The notes: a model not told the origin generated them from the letters alone. 64,000 bases of DNA from Mycolicibacterium sp. HK-90 (GCF_030486405.1 NZ_CP129613.1:1426001-1490000), one strand, 5' to 3'; counted from the first letter of the stretch, positions 35,948-44,609 are shown. Made by a program: numbers and translations.

Positions 35948-36657
35948 CCCGGCTGATCGCCGCGGCCCGGCTCGAGTTGCTGGTGCAGTACCGGCAGAAG
36001 TTCCTGCACGCGGGAATCTTTTCCGGGCTCATCTGGCTTGCGGTGCTGCTGCCGATGCCGCACCGCCTGCGGCCCGTCGCCGAACCGTACGTACTGGTCG
36101 GCGACATCGCCATCATCGGGTTCTTCTTCATCGGGGGCTCGGTGTTCTTCGAGAAACAGGAACGTACGCTCGGTGCGGTCATCTCCACCCCACTGCGGTT
36201 CTGGGAGTACCTCACCGCGAAACTTGCCGTGCTGCTGTCCATCTCGCTGTTCGTCGCCGTCGTGGTGTCCACCGTTGCCGATGGTTTCTCCTATCACCCG
36301 GTGCCACTGGTCCTCGGGGTGGTGCTCGGTACGTTGCTGATGCTGGTGGTCGGGTTCATCACGTCGCTGCCGTTCGCCTCGGTCACCGACTGGTTTCTGG
36401 CCGCCACCATCCCGCTGGCGCTCATGCTGGTGCCGCCGCTCGTCTTCTACTCGGGACTGTGGCCGCACCCAGTGCTGTATGTCGTTCCCACTCAGGGGCC
36501 GTTGCTGCTGTTGGGTGCCGCGTTCGACCAGGTGTCATTGAGCAACTGGCAGTTGCTCTACTCGGTGCTCTATCCCGTGCTGTCGCTGGCCGTGCTGTGG
36601 CGGGTGGCCCAGGTGCTCTTCGGCCGCTACGTTGTCGAAAGGTCGGGTGTGCTGTGA
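35944..36657 (+). CDS. ABC-2 type permease, first subunit
   Basis: This 237-residue membrane protein has about six hydrophobic segments, including LIWLAVLLPMP, IAIIGFFFIGGSVFF, LLSISLFVAVVVSTV and LVLGVVLGTLLMLVVGFI. The charged loop EKQERTLGAVISTPL corresponds to the coupling region of ABC-2 permeases. The start ATG overlaps the ATPase stop by four bases and the stop overlaps the second permease by four bases, so the three proteins are made together, presumably as one exporter. Confidence 0.85.
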   Translation: MTRLIAAARLELLVQYRQKFLHAGIFSGLIWLAVLLPMPHRLRPVAEPYVLVGDIAIIGFFFIGGSVFFEKQERTLGAVISTPLRFWEYLTAKLAVLLSISLFVAVVVSTVADGFSYHPVPLVLGVVLGTLLMLVVGFITSLPFASVTDWFLAATIPLALMLVPPLVFYSGLWPHPVLYVVPTQGPLLLLGAAFDQVSLSNWQLLYSVLYPVLSLAVLWRVAQVLFGRYVVERSGVL

Positions 36658-37412
36658 CCGCGATGCCGAGTTCGACCACGGGCAAGGCGCTGGCTGCATT
36701 CGGCCGCAACGACATTCGCGGCACCTACCGTGATCCGCTACTGGTCATGGTGGTGCTCGCGCCGATCATCTGGACCACCGGCGTCGCGCTCCTGACGCCG
36801 ATGGTCACCGAGATGCTCGCGCAGCGTTACGGCTTCGACCTCGTGCCCTACTACCCGCTGGTGCTCACCGCGTTTCTGCTGCTCACCAGCGTCATCATCG
36901 CCGGCGGCCTGGGCGCATTCCTGGTGCTCGACGAGGTCGACGCCGGCACCATGACCGCGCTACGCGTCACTCCGGTGCCGATGTCGACGTTCTTCGCCTA
37001 CCGCGCCGTGACGGTCATGGCGGTGACGACCGTCTACGTGGTCGGCACCCTGTCGTTGAGCGGCATCCTGGAGCCGGGATTGGTCCCGGCGTTGATCCCG
37101 ATCGGGCTGGTCGCCGGATTGTCCGCGGTGGTGACGCTGCTCCTGATAATCACCATGGCGGGAAACAAGATCCAGGGCATCGCGATGCTGCGCGCGCTGG
37201 GCATGCTGATCGCCGGGCTGCCGTGCCTGCCCTGGTTCATCGACTCGGCGTGGAACCTGGCCTTCGGTGTACTGCCGCCATACTGGGCGGCCAAGGCGTT
37301 CTGGGTCGCCAGCGCCCACGGCACGTGGTGGCCGTACCTGGTGGGCGGCGTGCTCTACAACCTGGCCATCGCCTGGCCGTTGTTCCGCCGATTCGTCGCC
37401 AAGAACCGCTGA
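36654..37412 (+). CDS. ABC-2 type permease, second subunit
   Basis: The 252-residue protein has about six membrane segments (for example LLVMVVLAPIIWTTGVALL, LVLTAFLLLTSVIIAGGLGAFLVL, VTVMAVTTVYVVGTLSLSG). Residues DEVDAGTMTALRVTPVPMS form the conserved coupling loop. The GTG overlapping the upstream stop was chosen over a much longer frame that would run inside the first permease. It pairs with the preceding permease as a heterodimer. It ends four bases before the convergent MarR gene. Confidence 0.83.
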   Translation: MTAMPSSTTGKALAAFGRNDIRGTYRDPLLVMVVLAPIIWTTGVALLTPMVTEMLAQRYGFDLVPYYPLVLTAFLLLTSVIIAGGLGAFLVLDEVDAGTMTALRVTPVPMSTFFAYRAVTVMAVTTVYVVGTLSLSGILEPGLVPALIPIGLVAGLSAVVTLLLIITMAGNKIQGIAMLRALGMLIAGLPCLPWFIDSAWNLAFGVLPPYWAAKAFWVASAHGTWWPYLVGGVLYNLAIAWPLFRRFVAKNR

Positions 37413-37416
37413 CGGG

Positions 37417-37827
37417 TCAGCTGCCCGCTCGCATCCACGCAGTGACGCCGTGCTGGTCGAACCAGGCCTGTTCGGCCGGCCGGACCGTGGTGAGCAGGCG
37501 GGCATGCAGCGCGGTGCCGCGCTTGCTCAGATTCACCCGTACCTTGCGGCGGTCGTCGGCGTCGACCTCGCGGAACACGAGGGCGCGGCCCGCCAGGCGG
37601 TCGACCACGCGGGTCAACGTGGGCGCGGCCGTCTGGGTCTGGGTGCGCAACTCGGCCATCGTCAGGCCGGGGGAGTCCGCCAGCGCCGCCAAGACCAGCC
37701 AGTCGTCGAGCGTCAGGTCCTCGCCGCCGACGTGGCGTTCGATGACGGCGCCGAGCATGCGTGCTGCGCGCAGGACGTCGCTGCCCGTCGGCGTGGCGGC
37801 GCCGTCCGGTGGGAGCACGTCTGTCAT
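37417..37827 (-). CDS. MarR-family regulator, probable amidase repressor (AmiA-like)
   Basis: This 136-residue MarR protein has the winged helix LTMAELRTQTQTAAPTLTRVVDRLAGRALVFREVDADDRRKVRV in usual order (about residues 48-92). It is transcribed away from the amidase genes, sharing a 115-base divergent gap that carries a perfect 12-base palindrome TTCCAATTGGAA. The related motif recurs ahead of the amiS-amiE part. In M. smegmatis a MarR protein, AmiA, represses the acetamidase operon; this gene is its likely counterpart by context. Confidence 0.82.
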   Translation of the reverse strand: MTDVLPPDGAATPTGSDVLRAARMLGAVIERHVGGEDLTLDDWLVLAALADSPGLTMAELRTQTQTAAPTLTRVVDRLAGRALVFREVDADDRRKVRVNLSKRGTALHARLLTTVRPAEQAWFDQHGVTAWMRAGS

Positions 37828-37878
37828 CGCGGCCGCCTTCCGACTGACGATTGCCTCGCACCGCACATGCGAGGATAC

Positions 37879-37890
37879 TTCCAATTGGAA
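37879..37890. promoter_or_regulatory. Perfect palindrome, probable MarR operator (site 1)
   Basis: TTCCAATTGGAA lies between the MarR gene and the AmiC-like gene, 52 bases from either start. With flanking AC it reads ACTTCCAATTGGAA, nearly the same as both arms of the second site at 39069-39099. Binding by the adjacent MarR protein is inferred. Confidence 0.6.
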
Positions 37891-37942
37891 TGATTCTAGC
37901 CGACCATCTCGTCTGCCCGGTAACGAGGATTGGACTGCGGGG

Positions 37943-39031
37943 GTGAACGTACGAGTACGCACCGTCGGCCGCGATGCCGAATGGCGGCTGGCGATGGTGG
38001 TGCCACTGCAAGGGCCCGCCGGGATCTTCGGGCCGTCCTGTGAAGCCGTCGGAGAGCTGGTTGCGCAGGACCTGAATGCGGCCGGAGGGGTGATGGGCCG
38101 CGAGGTCCACATCGAGGTGGTCGACGGGGGTGCGCCTCCGGCGGTCGTGGCGGCCGAGGTGAGGCGGCTGATCGACGACGGGTGTATCGATGCCGTGAGC
38201 GGATGGCACATCTCGTCGGTGCGCCACGCGCTGGCGCCGGTGGTGGCCGGCCGGGTGCCGTACACGTATCCGGCCTTGTACGAAGGCGGCGAGCGCAGAC
38301 GTGGAATCTATTGCTGCGGTGAGACACCCGATCAGCAGATCGCGCCCGCGCTGCGGTGGATGCGGGACAACCTCGGCATCCGGAAGTGGTTCGTCGTCGG
38401 CGACGACTACGTGTGGCCGCGGACGTCGTTGTCCGAGGTCCGTAGGTATGTCCAGGAACTGTCACTGGATCTGGTCGGCGGATCTTTCGTGGCGCTCGGT
38501 CAGGGCGACATCGCCCGACTCGTCGACAAGGTCGCCCGGTCGCGGTGTGAGGCCGTCCTGATGTTGTTGGTCGGACAGGATGCGGTCGAGTTCAATCGGG
38601 CGTTCGCGCAACGGGGGCTGCACGAGGAACTGCTGCGGTTCAGTCCGCTGATGGACGAGAACATGTTGATCGCGAGCGGCCACGACGCGACCCAGGGGTT
38701 GTTCGTCGCGGCGTCCTATTTTCGCTCGATGGTCGGCCGCAATTCGATGGAACTGCTCGACCGATATCTGGCGGTGAACGGCTCAGGCGCCCCCGCGCTG
38801 GGCAACGCAGCCGAATCCTGTTATGAGGGAGCATATTTCCTCGCCGAGATGATCCGTCGGTCCGGTGGCAGAGCCGATATCGAGGCGGTCGCCGACGGGG
38901 CGGCCTACGACAGTCCCCGCGGCACGGTCGAATTCAGCGCGCATCGCACCCGCCAGCCGGTTCACCTCGCGGTTGCCGACGGGGTCGATTTCGAGATCGT
39001 CACGACACTGCCGGCCCATCTGTGTGACTGA
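37943..39031 (+). CDS. AmiC/UrtA-like periplasmic-binding-fold protein, probable amide sensor
   Basis: This 362-residue protein has the type I periplasmic-binding fold of branched-chain amino acid/amide/urea receptors (opening RLAMVVPLQGPAGIFGPS, then EVHIEVVDGGAPP). No signal peptide or lipobox precedes the domain, so it should stay in the cytosol like AmiC, the amide-sensing regulator of aliphatic amidase. A GTG at the start of homology was chosen; the long open frame upstream crosses the MarR gene. Its location next to amiS and amiE supports a sensing role. A transport receptor cannot be ruled out, but there are no permease genes nearby. Confidence 0.8.
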   Translation: MNVRVRTVGRDAEWRLAMVVPLQGPAGIFGPSCEAVGELVAQDLNAAGGVMGREVHIEVVDGGAPPAVVAAEVRRLIDDGCIDAVSGWHISSVRHALAPVVAGRVPYTYPALYEGGERRRGIYCCGETPDQQIAPALRWMRDNLGIRKWFVVGDDYVWPRTSLSEVRRYVQELSLDLVGGSFVALGQGDIARLVDKVARSRCEAVLMLLVGQDAVEFNRAFAQRGLHEELLRFSPLMDENMLIASGHDATQGLFVAASYFRSMVGRNSMELLDRYLAVNGSGAPALGNAAESCYEGAYFLAEMIRRSGGRADIEAVADGAAYDSPRGTVEFSAHRTRQPVHLAVADGVDFEIVTTLPAHLCD

Positions 39032-39068
39032 TCCGCGCCGCCTGTTGACAGTGTGGCGGCCGTCACTT

Positions 39069-39099
39069 ACTTTCATTTGGACATATTTCATCTGGAAGT
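39069..39099. promoter_or_regulatory. Inverted repeat, probable MarR operator (site 2)
   Basis: ACTTTCATTTGGA (39069-39081) and TTCATCTGGAAGT (39087-39099) face each other across five bases. Each arm resembles the palindrome in front of the AmiC-like gene (shared pattern ACTTyCA..TG.A). The site begins 37 bases after the amiC-like stop and ends 15 bases before the amiS ATG, so it could be a second control point for amiS-amiE. Confidence 0.55.
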
Positions 39100-39114
39100 A
39101 ATTGAGGTGCCTCG

Positions 39115-39744
39115 ATGGGCAACGTCGGTCTCCTTTACGTCGGCGCAGTACTTTTCGTCAACGGGTTGATGTTGTTGGATGTCGTCCCCGCGCGGTCGGC
39201 GGCGGTGCTCAACCTGTTCGTCGGAGCCCTGCAGTGCGTATTGCCGACGGTCATGCTGGTCATGGCCGCCGGGGACCCCGCCGCCACCCTGGCGGCATCC
39301 GGTCTGTACTTGTTCGGATTCACCTATCTGTACGTCGGGATCGTCAACCTGGCCGGGCTGGAACCCGAAGGCATCGGCTGGTTTTCACTATTCGTCGCCG
39401 GCGGGGCGCTGGTCTACTCCGCCCTGTCGTTCACCGTCGTGAACGACCCCGTGTTCGGCGTCATCTGGCTCGCCTGGGCAGTGCTGTGGCTGTTGTTCTT
39501 CCTGGTGCTCGGGCTACACCATGACCGGTTGACCCGCTTCACCGGCTGGTCGGTGGTCTTGCTCAGTCAGCCGACCTGCACACTTCCCGCATTCCTCATG
39601 CTCAGCGGCAACTATCACACCTCGCCCGGCGTCGCGGTGATCTGGGCGCTGGGACTTGTCGCGCTGTTGTTCGTCGCGAGGGTGCTCAGCTCGCACCGAG
39701 CGCATCAACCGCGCACGGCCACAACCGAACCCGCTTTCAGCTGA
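39115..39744 (+). CDS. amiS: AmiS/UreI-family amide or urea channel
   Basis: This 209-residue membrane protein has six to seven hydrophobic segments, and the family features GLLYVGAVLFVNGLMLL at the N-terminus, NLFVGALQCVLPTVML and FGFTYLYVGIVNLAGLEPEGIGWFSL. AmiS and UreI are proton-gated or passive channels for urea and short amides. It lies directly before amiE with a 30-base gap, the usual partnership for amide uptake and hydrolysis. The C-terminus ends in a hydrophilic tail of 20 residues. Confidence 0.9.
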   Translation: MGNVGLLYVGAVLFVNGLMLLDVVPARSAAVLNLFVGALQCVLPTVMLVMAAGDPAATLAASGLYLFGFTYLYVGIVNLAGLEPEGIGWFSLFVAGGALVYSALSFTVVNDPVFGVIWLAWAVLWLLFFLVLGLHHDRLTRFTGWSVVLLSQPTCTLPAFLMLSGNYHTSPGVAVIWALGLVALLFVARVLSSHRAHQPRTATTEPAFS

Positions 39745-39774
39745 ATCATCACCACCCACAACAAGGAGTAGTCA

Positions 39775-40812
39775 ATGAGGCACGGAGATATCTCGTCCAG
39801 CAACGACACCGTCGGCGTCGCCGTGGTGAACTACAAGATGCCCCGGCTGCACACCCGGGCCGAAGTGCTGGACAACGCCCGCAAGATCGCGGACATGCTG
39901 ATCGGCATGAAATCGGGCCTGCCCGGCATGGATCTCGTTGTGTTCCCCGAGTATTCGACGCAGGGAATCATGTACGACGAACAGGAGATGTACGACACGG
40001 CAGCTACCGTCCCGGGCGACGAGACCGCCATCTTCTCGGCCGCCTGCCGCGAAGCCGGCACCTGGGGTGTCTTCTCGATCACCGGCGAGCGCCATGAGGA
40101 CCACCCGAACAAGCCGCCGTACAACACCCTCGTCCTGATCGACGACAAGGGCGACATCGTCCAGAAGTACCGCAAGATCCTGCCGTGGTGCCCGATCGAG
40201 GGTTGGTACCCGGGGGACACCACCTATGTCACCGACGGTCCGAAGGGGCTCAAGATCTCCCTGATCATCTGTGACGACGGGAACTACCCGGAGATCTGGC
40301 GGGACTGCGCGATGAAGGGCGCCGAGCTGATCGTGCGCTGCCAGGGCTACATGTACCCGGCCAAAGACCAACAGGTGCTGATGGCCAAGGCCATGGCGTG
40401 GGCCAACAACTGCTATGTGGCGGTGGCCAACGCGGCCGGCTTCGACGGGGTCTATTCCTACTTCGGCCATTCGGCGATCATCGGGTTCGACGGGCGTACC
40501 CTCGGCGAAACCGGTGAGGAAGAGTACGGAATCCAGTACGCACAACTGTCTTTGGCCGCGATCCGCGATGCGCGGGAGAACGACCAGTCGCAGAACCACC
40601 TGTTCAAACTGCTCCACCGCGGCTACTCCGGCGTGCATGCGGCCGGCGATGGCGACAAGGGTGTCGCCGACTGCCCATTCGAGTTCTACAAGTTGTGGGT
40701 GACCGATGCCCAGAAGGCCCAGGAGCGGGTGGAGTCGATCACCAGGTCCACGGTCGGAGTAGCCGACTGCCGGGTCGGTTCACTGCCGGTCGAGCAGATC
40801 ATCGAAGCCTGA
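39775..40812 (+). CDS. amiE: Aliphatic amidase (acetamidase), nitrilase superfamily
   Basis: AmiE hydrolyses short aliphatic amides to the acid and ammonia, in the cytosol. The 345-residue protein matches the Pseudomonas enzyme so closely that the catalytic triad falls at the same numbers: E59 (VVFPEYST), K134 (KYRKILPW) and C166 ([11 protein letters not shown]). The GATAC-type amidase opening [21 protein letters not shown] and the [10 protein letters not shown] loop are also present. A GGAG Shine-Dalgarno lies ten bases upstream. It is the catalytic heart of an operon with amiS and an AAA+ protein. Confidence 0.97.
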   Translation: MRHGDISSSNDTVGVAVVNYKMPRLHTRAEVLDNARKIADMLIGMKSGLPGMDLVVFPEYSTQGIMYDEQEMYDTAATVPGDETAIFSAACREAGTWGVFSITGERHEDHPNKPPYNTLVLIDDKGDIVQKYRKILPWCPIEGWYPGDTTYVTDGPKGLKISLIICDDGNYPEIWRDCAMKGAELIVRCQGYMYPAKDQQVLMAKAMAWANNCYVAVANAAGFDGVYSYFGHSAIIGFDGRTLGETGEEEYGIQYAQLSLAAIRDARENDQSQNHLFKLLHRGYSGVHAAGDGDKGVADCPFEFYKLWVTDAQKAQERVESITRSTVGVADCRVGSLPVEQIIEA

Positions 40813-40823
40813 AGGGGCACGCT

Positions 40824-41897
40824 TTGCCATACCTCACCGACATGTACCACGAGCAGAATCGCAACTCGGCGCGGGTGGCCGAAGAGCCTGCCGCCCAGGC
40901 GGATTCTGGCGGAGGTTTCGACCCCGACGTGTTGTCGAGGAAGCTGAACGCGGCGATTCTGGGACAACGTCCCGCAGTCGACGCCGTGGTGCGCGCGGTC
41001 TCGATCGCGCACATCGGTGTGGCCGATCCCGGTCGGCCCCTGTCCAGCGTGCTGCTGGTGGGGCCGACCGGAGTCGGGAAAACCGAATTGGTGCGCCAGG
41101 TCGCGGCAGCGCTGCGGACCGGCCCGGATGACATGTGCCGCATCGACATGAGTGCACTGGCCCAGGAGCACTACGCCGCGTCGCTGTCCGGTGCGCCTCC
41201 GGGCTACGCGGGCAGCAAAGAATCGTTCACGCTGTTCGACAAGGCCAAGATCGAGGGCGGACCGTATCAGCCGGGCATCGTGTTGTTCGACGAAGTCGAA
41301 AAGGCCGACGCCACCGTACTGCGGGCGCTGCTGCACGTCCTGGACACCGGTGAACTGCGGTTGGCCAACGGGCAGCAGAAGATCTCATTCCGCAACAGCT
41401 ACATTTTTCTGACCTCCAACCTCGGCTCGCCGGAAGCTGCCGCGCTGCAGCGGTCAAGGCGGAAACGCCGTTGGCGCATCGGGTTTCGGCCGGCATCCAC
41501 GACCACGGATCTGGTACGCGAGGCGGTCGAATCGTTCTTCGATCCGGAGTTCTTCAACCGGATCGACGAGATGGTCGTATTCGACGCGTTCGACGACGAC
41601 ACCGCGGAACGCGTGACCCGCAAGGAGGTTCATGACCTGGTCGGCCGGCTCAAACGTCGCGGGGTGGAGCTCCACGTGGGCGACGACGTCATCGAATTCG
41701 TCCGGCGCAGGGGATTCGATCCGGTGTACGGGGCCAGGGGACTGCGGCGGGCGATCCGCATCGAACTCGCCGAACCCGTCGCGCGCACGGTCCTGACCAA
41801 CCGGTCGTCGCCCCGTCCGCTCGCGCTGGAGGCGCACCTTGTCGAGGGGAAACTGGTGCTCATCTCCGCCACTGATTCGGGGGTTGCCGGCCGTTAG
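40824..41897 (+). CDS. ClpA/ClpX-like AAA+ ATPase, AmiB-like
   Basis: The 357-residue protein is a single-ring AAA+ ATPase of the ClpA/ClpB C-terminal domain type: Walker A GPTGVGKT at about 80-87, Walker B GIVLFDEVEKAD, sensor SYIFLTSNLGS, arginine-finger region FNRIDEMVVFDAF and the C-terminal small domain with GFDPVYGARGLRRAI. There is no ClpP-docking loop that I can recognise. The Pseudomonas amidase operon also has a Clp-like gene, amiB, right after amiE. The TTG start with GAAGGGG six bases upstream was preferred; an ATG 18 bases downstream is possible. Its role in amide use is unclear, perhaps chaperoning. Confidence 0.78.
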   Translation: MPYLTDMYHEQNRNSARVAEEPAAQADSGGGFDPDVLSRKLNAAILGQRPAVDAVVRAVSIAHIGVADPGRPLSSVLLVGPTGVGKTELVRQVAAALRTGPDDMCRIDMSALAQEHYAASLSGAPPGYAGSKESFTLFDKAKIEGGPYQPGIVLFDEVEKADATVLRALLHVLDTGELRLANGQQKISFRNSYIFLTSNLGSPEAAALQRSRRKRRWRIGFRPASTTTDLVREAVESFFDPEFFNRIDEMVVFDAFDDDTAERVTRKEVHDLVGRLKRRGVELHVGDDVIEFVRRRGFDPVYGARGLRRAIRIELAEPVARTVLTNRSSPRPLALEAHLVEGKLVLISATDSGVAGR

Positions 41898-42763
41898 CCG
41901 AGCGGCTCGGCAGGCCCCGCGTGCGCCGAGCGCACCGCGCCGATGCTGGCGACGGTCACGAGGGCCACGCCCAGGTAACCGGGCAATCCGATCTGCTGAC
42001 CGAGCACCACCAGGCCCGCCAGAGCGGCGGTGACGGGTGACAGGCAGGTCAGAACCGCGAACGTGGCCGGCGGCAGCCGGCGCAGGGAGATCAGCTCCAG
42101 CGAATAGGGGATCACCGACGACAACACCCCGACGGCAGCGCCCACCCCGAGCACGTGCCAGCTGAGTGCGGTCAGCTCCACCGAAGCCAGCGCGAACGGC
42201 GCGACGACGAGCGCTCCCATGACGGTCGCGAGGGCCAGGCCGTCGACCCGGCGGAACTCCGCTGCGGTGCGTGCCGAGGCCAGGATGTACCCCGCCCAGG
42301 CGACGCCGGCAGCGGCCGCGAAGGCGAACCCGGTGATCTCGAAATGCCCGCCGCCCCCGTGCGGTAGGCCCAGCAGCGCGACCCCGGCGAAGGCCAGCAC
42401 CGCCCACAGCCACGCGACCCGCCGGGTGCTGGTCACCACCGAAAGGATCAGCGGCCCAAGGGCTTCGATGGTGACGGCGATGCCGAGCGGAATCCGCTCG
42501 ATCGCGAGATAGAAGCAGAAGTTCATCACGCCCAGCGTGGCCGCCAGTGCGGTCGCCGCGCCCCAGGCCCGTCGGGTCAGCCCACGCACCGAGGGGCGCA
42601 CTGCCGCGCACAGGATGACTCCGGCGACCGCGAACCGGGCGAACAGTGCGCCCACGGTGCCGACCGCGGCGAACAGGCCGACGGCGAACGCGGCGCCGAC
42701 CTCCTGGCTGACCGCCGCGATCACCACCAACAACGCTGCCCCGAGTGGGGCGCGCGGGGTCAC
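41894..42763 (-). CDS. EamA/DMT-family transporter
   Basis: The 289-residue protein has about ten transmembrane helices in two EamA repeats. Examples are GAALLVVIAAVSQEVGAAFAVGLF, LLVSP-type segments such as PLILSVVTSTRRVAWLWAVLAFAGVALLG, and SSVIPYSLELISLRRLPPATFAVLTCLSP. RhtA/YdcZ-type amino-acid or metabolite exporters belong here. The GTG overlapping the tetR stop by four bases was chosen since no helix lies upstream. Its stop overlaps that of the AAA+ gene by four bases. It is co-expressed with a TetR regulator. Confidence 0.82.
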   Translation of the reverse strand: MTPRAPLGAALLVVIAAVSQEVGAAFAVGLFAAVGTVGALFARFAVAGVILCAAVRPSVRGLTRRAWGAATALAATLGVMNFCFYLAIERIPLGIAVTIEALGPLILSVVTSTRRVAWLWAVLAFAGVALLGLPHGGGGHFEITGFAFAAAAGVAWAGYILASARTAAEFRRVDGLALATVMGALVVAPFALASVELTALSWHVLGVGAAVGVLSSVIPYSLELISLRRLPPATFAVLTCLSPVTAALAGLVVLGQQIGLPGYLGVALVTVASIGAVRSAHAGPAEPLG

Positions 42764-43380
42764 GCCGGCACGGGCAGTTGAGCCCCCGTAGCCAGTTCGG
42801 CGTAGCCCCGCATCAACTGCAGCGCGGTGGCGCGGTCGAGGTCCGGATCTCGCGCCACGATGCGGTACCCGAGATAGTCCTCCATGGACATCAACGTCAT
42901 GGCGATATCGCGGGCTGGCGAGGTCAGCACGAAAGTTCCGGCAGCGGAACCGGCTTCGAGGATCCTGGCGTAGAGACCCACCTGCCGGTGGAAGATGTGC
43001 TGGACGTCGGGGCGTTTGTCGAGCACGAACCCGGCGGCCAGCACCGCCCGCCAGATGGCCCGCCACTCGGCATCCTCGGGTCCGGACGGCAGCCCGGCTG
43101 CCATCATGAACGCGATCTGATCCCGCGCATCGGCCGTGCGCTCCACGACCGCAAGCCGATCGTCATAGAACTTGCTGTCGGAGCGTTGCGCGAGCGCCGA
43201 GAGCAGATGATCCATCTCCCGGAAGTAATAGCGCACGGCGTTGGGGGTCAGCTCGAGCGCCGCGGCCACATCGGCGATCCGCAGGGTGGCCGGATCATTG
43301 TGTTCGATCAACGAGATCGCCGCGTCGAGAATCTCCTCGCGCCGTTGCGCCTGTCGGTTCGGCCGTCCCACGGGTCCCAT
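42760..43380 (-). CDS. TetR-family transcriptional regulator
   Basis: The 206-residue regulator has an N-terminal helix-turn-helix: ILDAAISLIEHNDPATLRIADVAAALELTPNAVRYYFREMDHLL in family order at about residues 16-60. It is the first gene of a two-gene unit with the EamA transporter and is divergent from the P1-family peptidase gene. The 98-base divergent gap contains a TTTTC-N7-GAAAA dyad that could be its operator. The ligand may be a substrate of the exporter or peptidase. Confidence 0.85.
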   Translation of the reverse strand: MGPVGRPNRQAQRREEILDAAISLIEHNDPATLRIADVAAALELTPNAVRYYFREMDHLLSALAQRSDSKFYDDRLAVVERTADARDQIAFMMAAGLPSGPEDAEWRAIWRAVLAAGFVLDKRPDVQHIFHRQVGLYARILEAGSAAGTFVLTSPARDIAMTLMSMEDYLGYRIVARDPDLDRATALQLMRGYAELATGAQLPVPA

Positions 43381-43432
43381 CCTTCACGAATCCGCCGCTT
43401 TATTTGACGTCGGTGGATGCCCGCCGCCATTA

Positions 43433-43449
43433 TTTTCCAATCTTGAAAA
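43433..43449. promoter_or_regulatory. Dyad in the tetR/peptidase divergent gap
   Basis: TTTTC (43433-43437) and GAAAA (43445-43449) flank seven bases, in an AT-rich island of an otherwise GC-rich gap. It is placed 30 bases before the peptidase ATG and 53 bases from the tetR start, so a TetR dimer could control both. Arms are short; this is a candidate only. Confidence 0.35.
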
Positions 43450-43478
43450 CAATTTCGCCACAACTGTCGGGAGGATGC

Positions 43479-44597
43479 ATGTTGGACTGCTCCTCGCGCC
43501 CACGCGCCCGCGACATCGGCGTCGTCATCGGCGAGCACCCCACCGGGCCGAACAACGCGATCACCGACGTGGCCGGCGTCCGCGTCGGGCACACCACCAT
43601 CCAGCGCCCCGGCCCCAACCCGGTGAACACCGGCGTCACCGTCGTGGTGCCCCACGAGGGCATCTTCACCGAGCCGGTGTTTGCCGGCGCTCATCGGCTC
43701 AACGGGAACGGCGAGTTCACCGGGCTCGAGTGGATCCGGGAATCCGGCGAGCTCACCACGCCGATCGGCCTGACCAACACGCACAGTGTCGGCGTCGTCC
43801 GCGACACGCTGGTGGAGGCCCAGGTACAGGCCCGTGGTGACGGGTTGTACTGGTCGCTGCCGGTGGTGGGCGAGACCTTCGACGGGCTGCTCAACGACAT
43901 CAACGGACACCACGTCCGCCCCGAGCACGTGGGCGCGGCGCTCGCCGACGCCTCCGCCGGGCCGGTCGCCGAAGGCAATGTCGGCGGCGGAACCGGCATG
44001 ATCTGCCACGGATTCAAGGGCGGTATCGGGACGGCCTCGCGGGTCACCCAGACCGTGGCCGGCCCATACACCGTCGGCGTACTGGTCCAGGCGAATCACG
44101 GTCGGCGGGAACGTCTGCGGGTCAACGGTGTGCCCGTCGGGGAAATGGTCCACTCCGACCTGGTGCCCACGCCTGACCTGCCCATGCCCTACCCGGCGGG
44201 GTCCGGCTCGATCATCGTCGTCATCGCCACCGACGCGCCGCTCCTGCCGCATCAATGCACCCGGCTCGCGCAACGCTCGGCACTGGCCGTCGGTCGGGTC
44301 GGCGGAGCCGGTGAGCAGTACAGCGGCGATCTGATGCTGGCCTTCTCGACCGGGAACCGGGGCATCCCGCCGTACGGCTGGGACGAGAATCCCGACGCGA
44401 ACCGGCCCGAGATACCGGTCCGTATGGTGGCCCCCCAGCTGATGACGCGACTGTTCGACCTGGCTATCGAGGCCACCGAGGAGGCGATCGTCAACGCGCT
44501 GGTGGCTGCCGAGACCATGACGGGCCGGGGCGGGGTGACCGCGCACGCACTCGACCACAAGCTGCTGCACACCGCCTTGCTGCTGGAAGGCCACTGA
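43479..44597 (+). CDS. P1-family peptidase (DmpA-type L-aminopeptidase/D-esterase)
   Basis: The 372-residue protein belongs to MEROPS family S58, N-terminal-nucleophile aminopeptidases that self-cleave into two chains. Diagnostic stretches are RDIGVVIGEHPTGPNNAITDVAGVRVGHTT, the central GNVGGGTGMICHGFKGGIGTASR, and the nucleophile region YPAGSGSIIVVIATDAPLLP, where the serine after a glycine is the likely cleavage site. ATG preceded by GGGAGGA was chosen. It may act on beta-peptides, D-amino acid amides or esters. It stands alone opposite a TetR/exporter unit. Confidence 0.87.
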   Translation: MLDCSSRPRARDIGVVIGEHPTGPNNAITDVAGVRVGHTTIQRPGPNPVNTGVTVVVPHEGIFTEPVFAGAHRLNGNGEFTGLEWIRESGELTTPIGLTNTHSVGVVRDTLVEAQVQARGDGLYWSLPVVGETFDGLLNDINGHHVRPEHVGAALADASAGPVAEGNVGGGTGMICHGFKGGIGTASRVTQTVAGPYTVGVLVQANHGRRERLRVNGVPVGEMVHSDLVPTPDLPMPYPAGSGSIIVVIATDAPLLPHQCTRLAQRSALAVGRVGGAGEQYSGDLMLAFSTGNRGIPPYGWDENPDANRPEIPVRMVAPQLMTRLFDLAIEATEEAIVNALVAAETMTGRGGVTAHALDHKLLHTALLLEGH

Positions 44598-44609
44598 GCC
44601 GTCCGGCCC

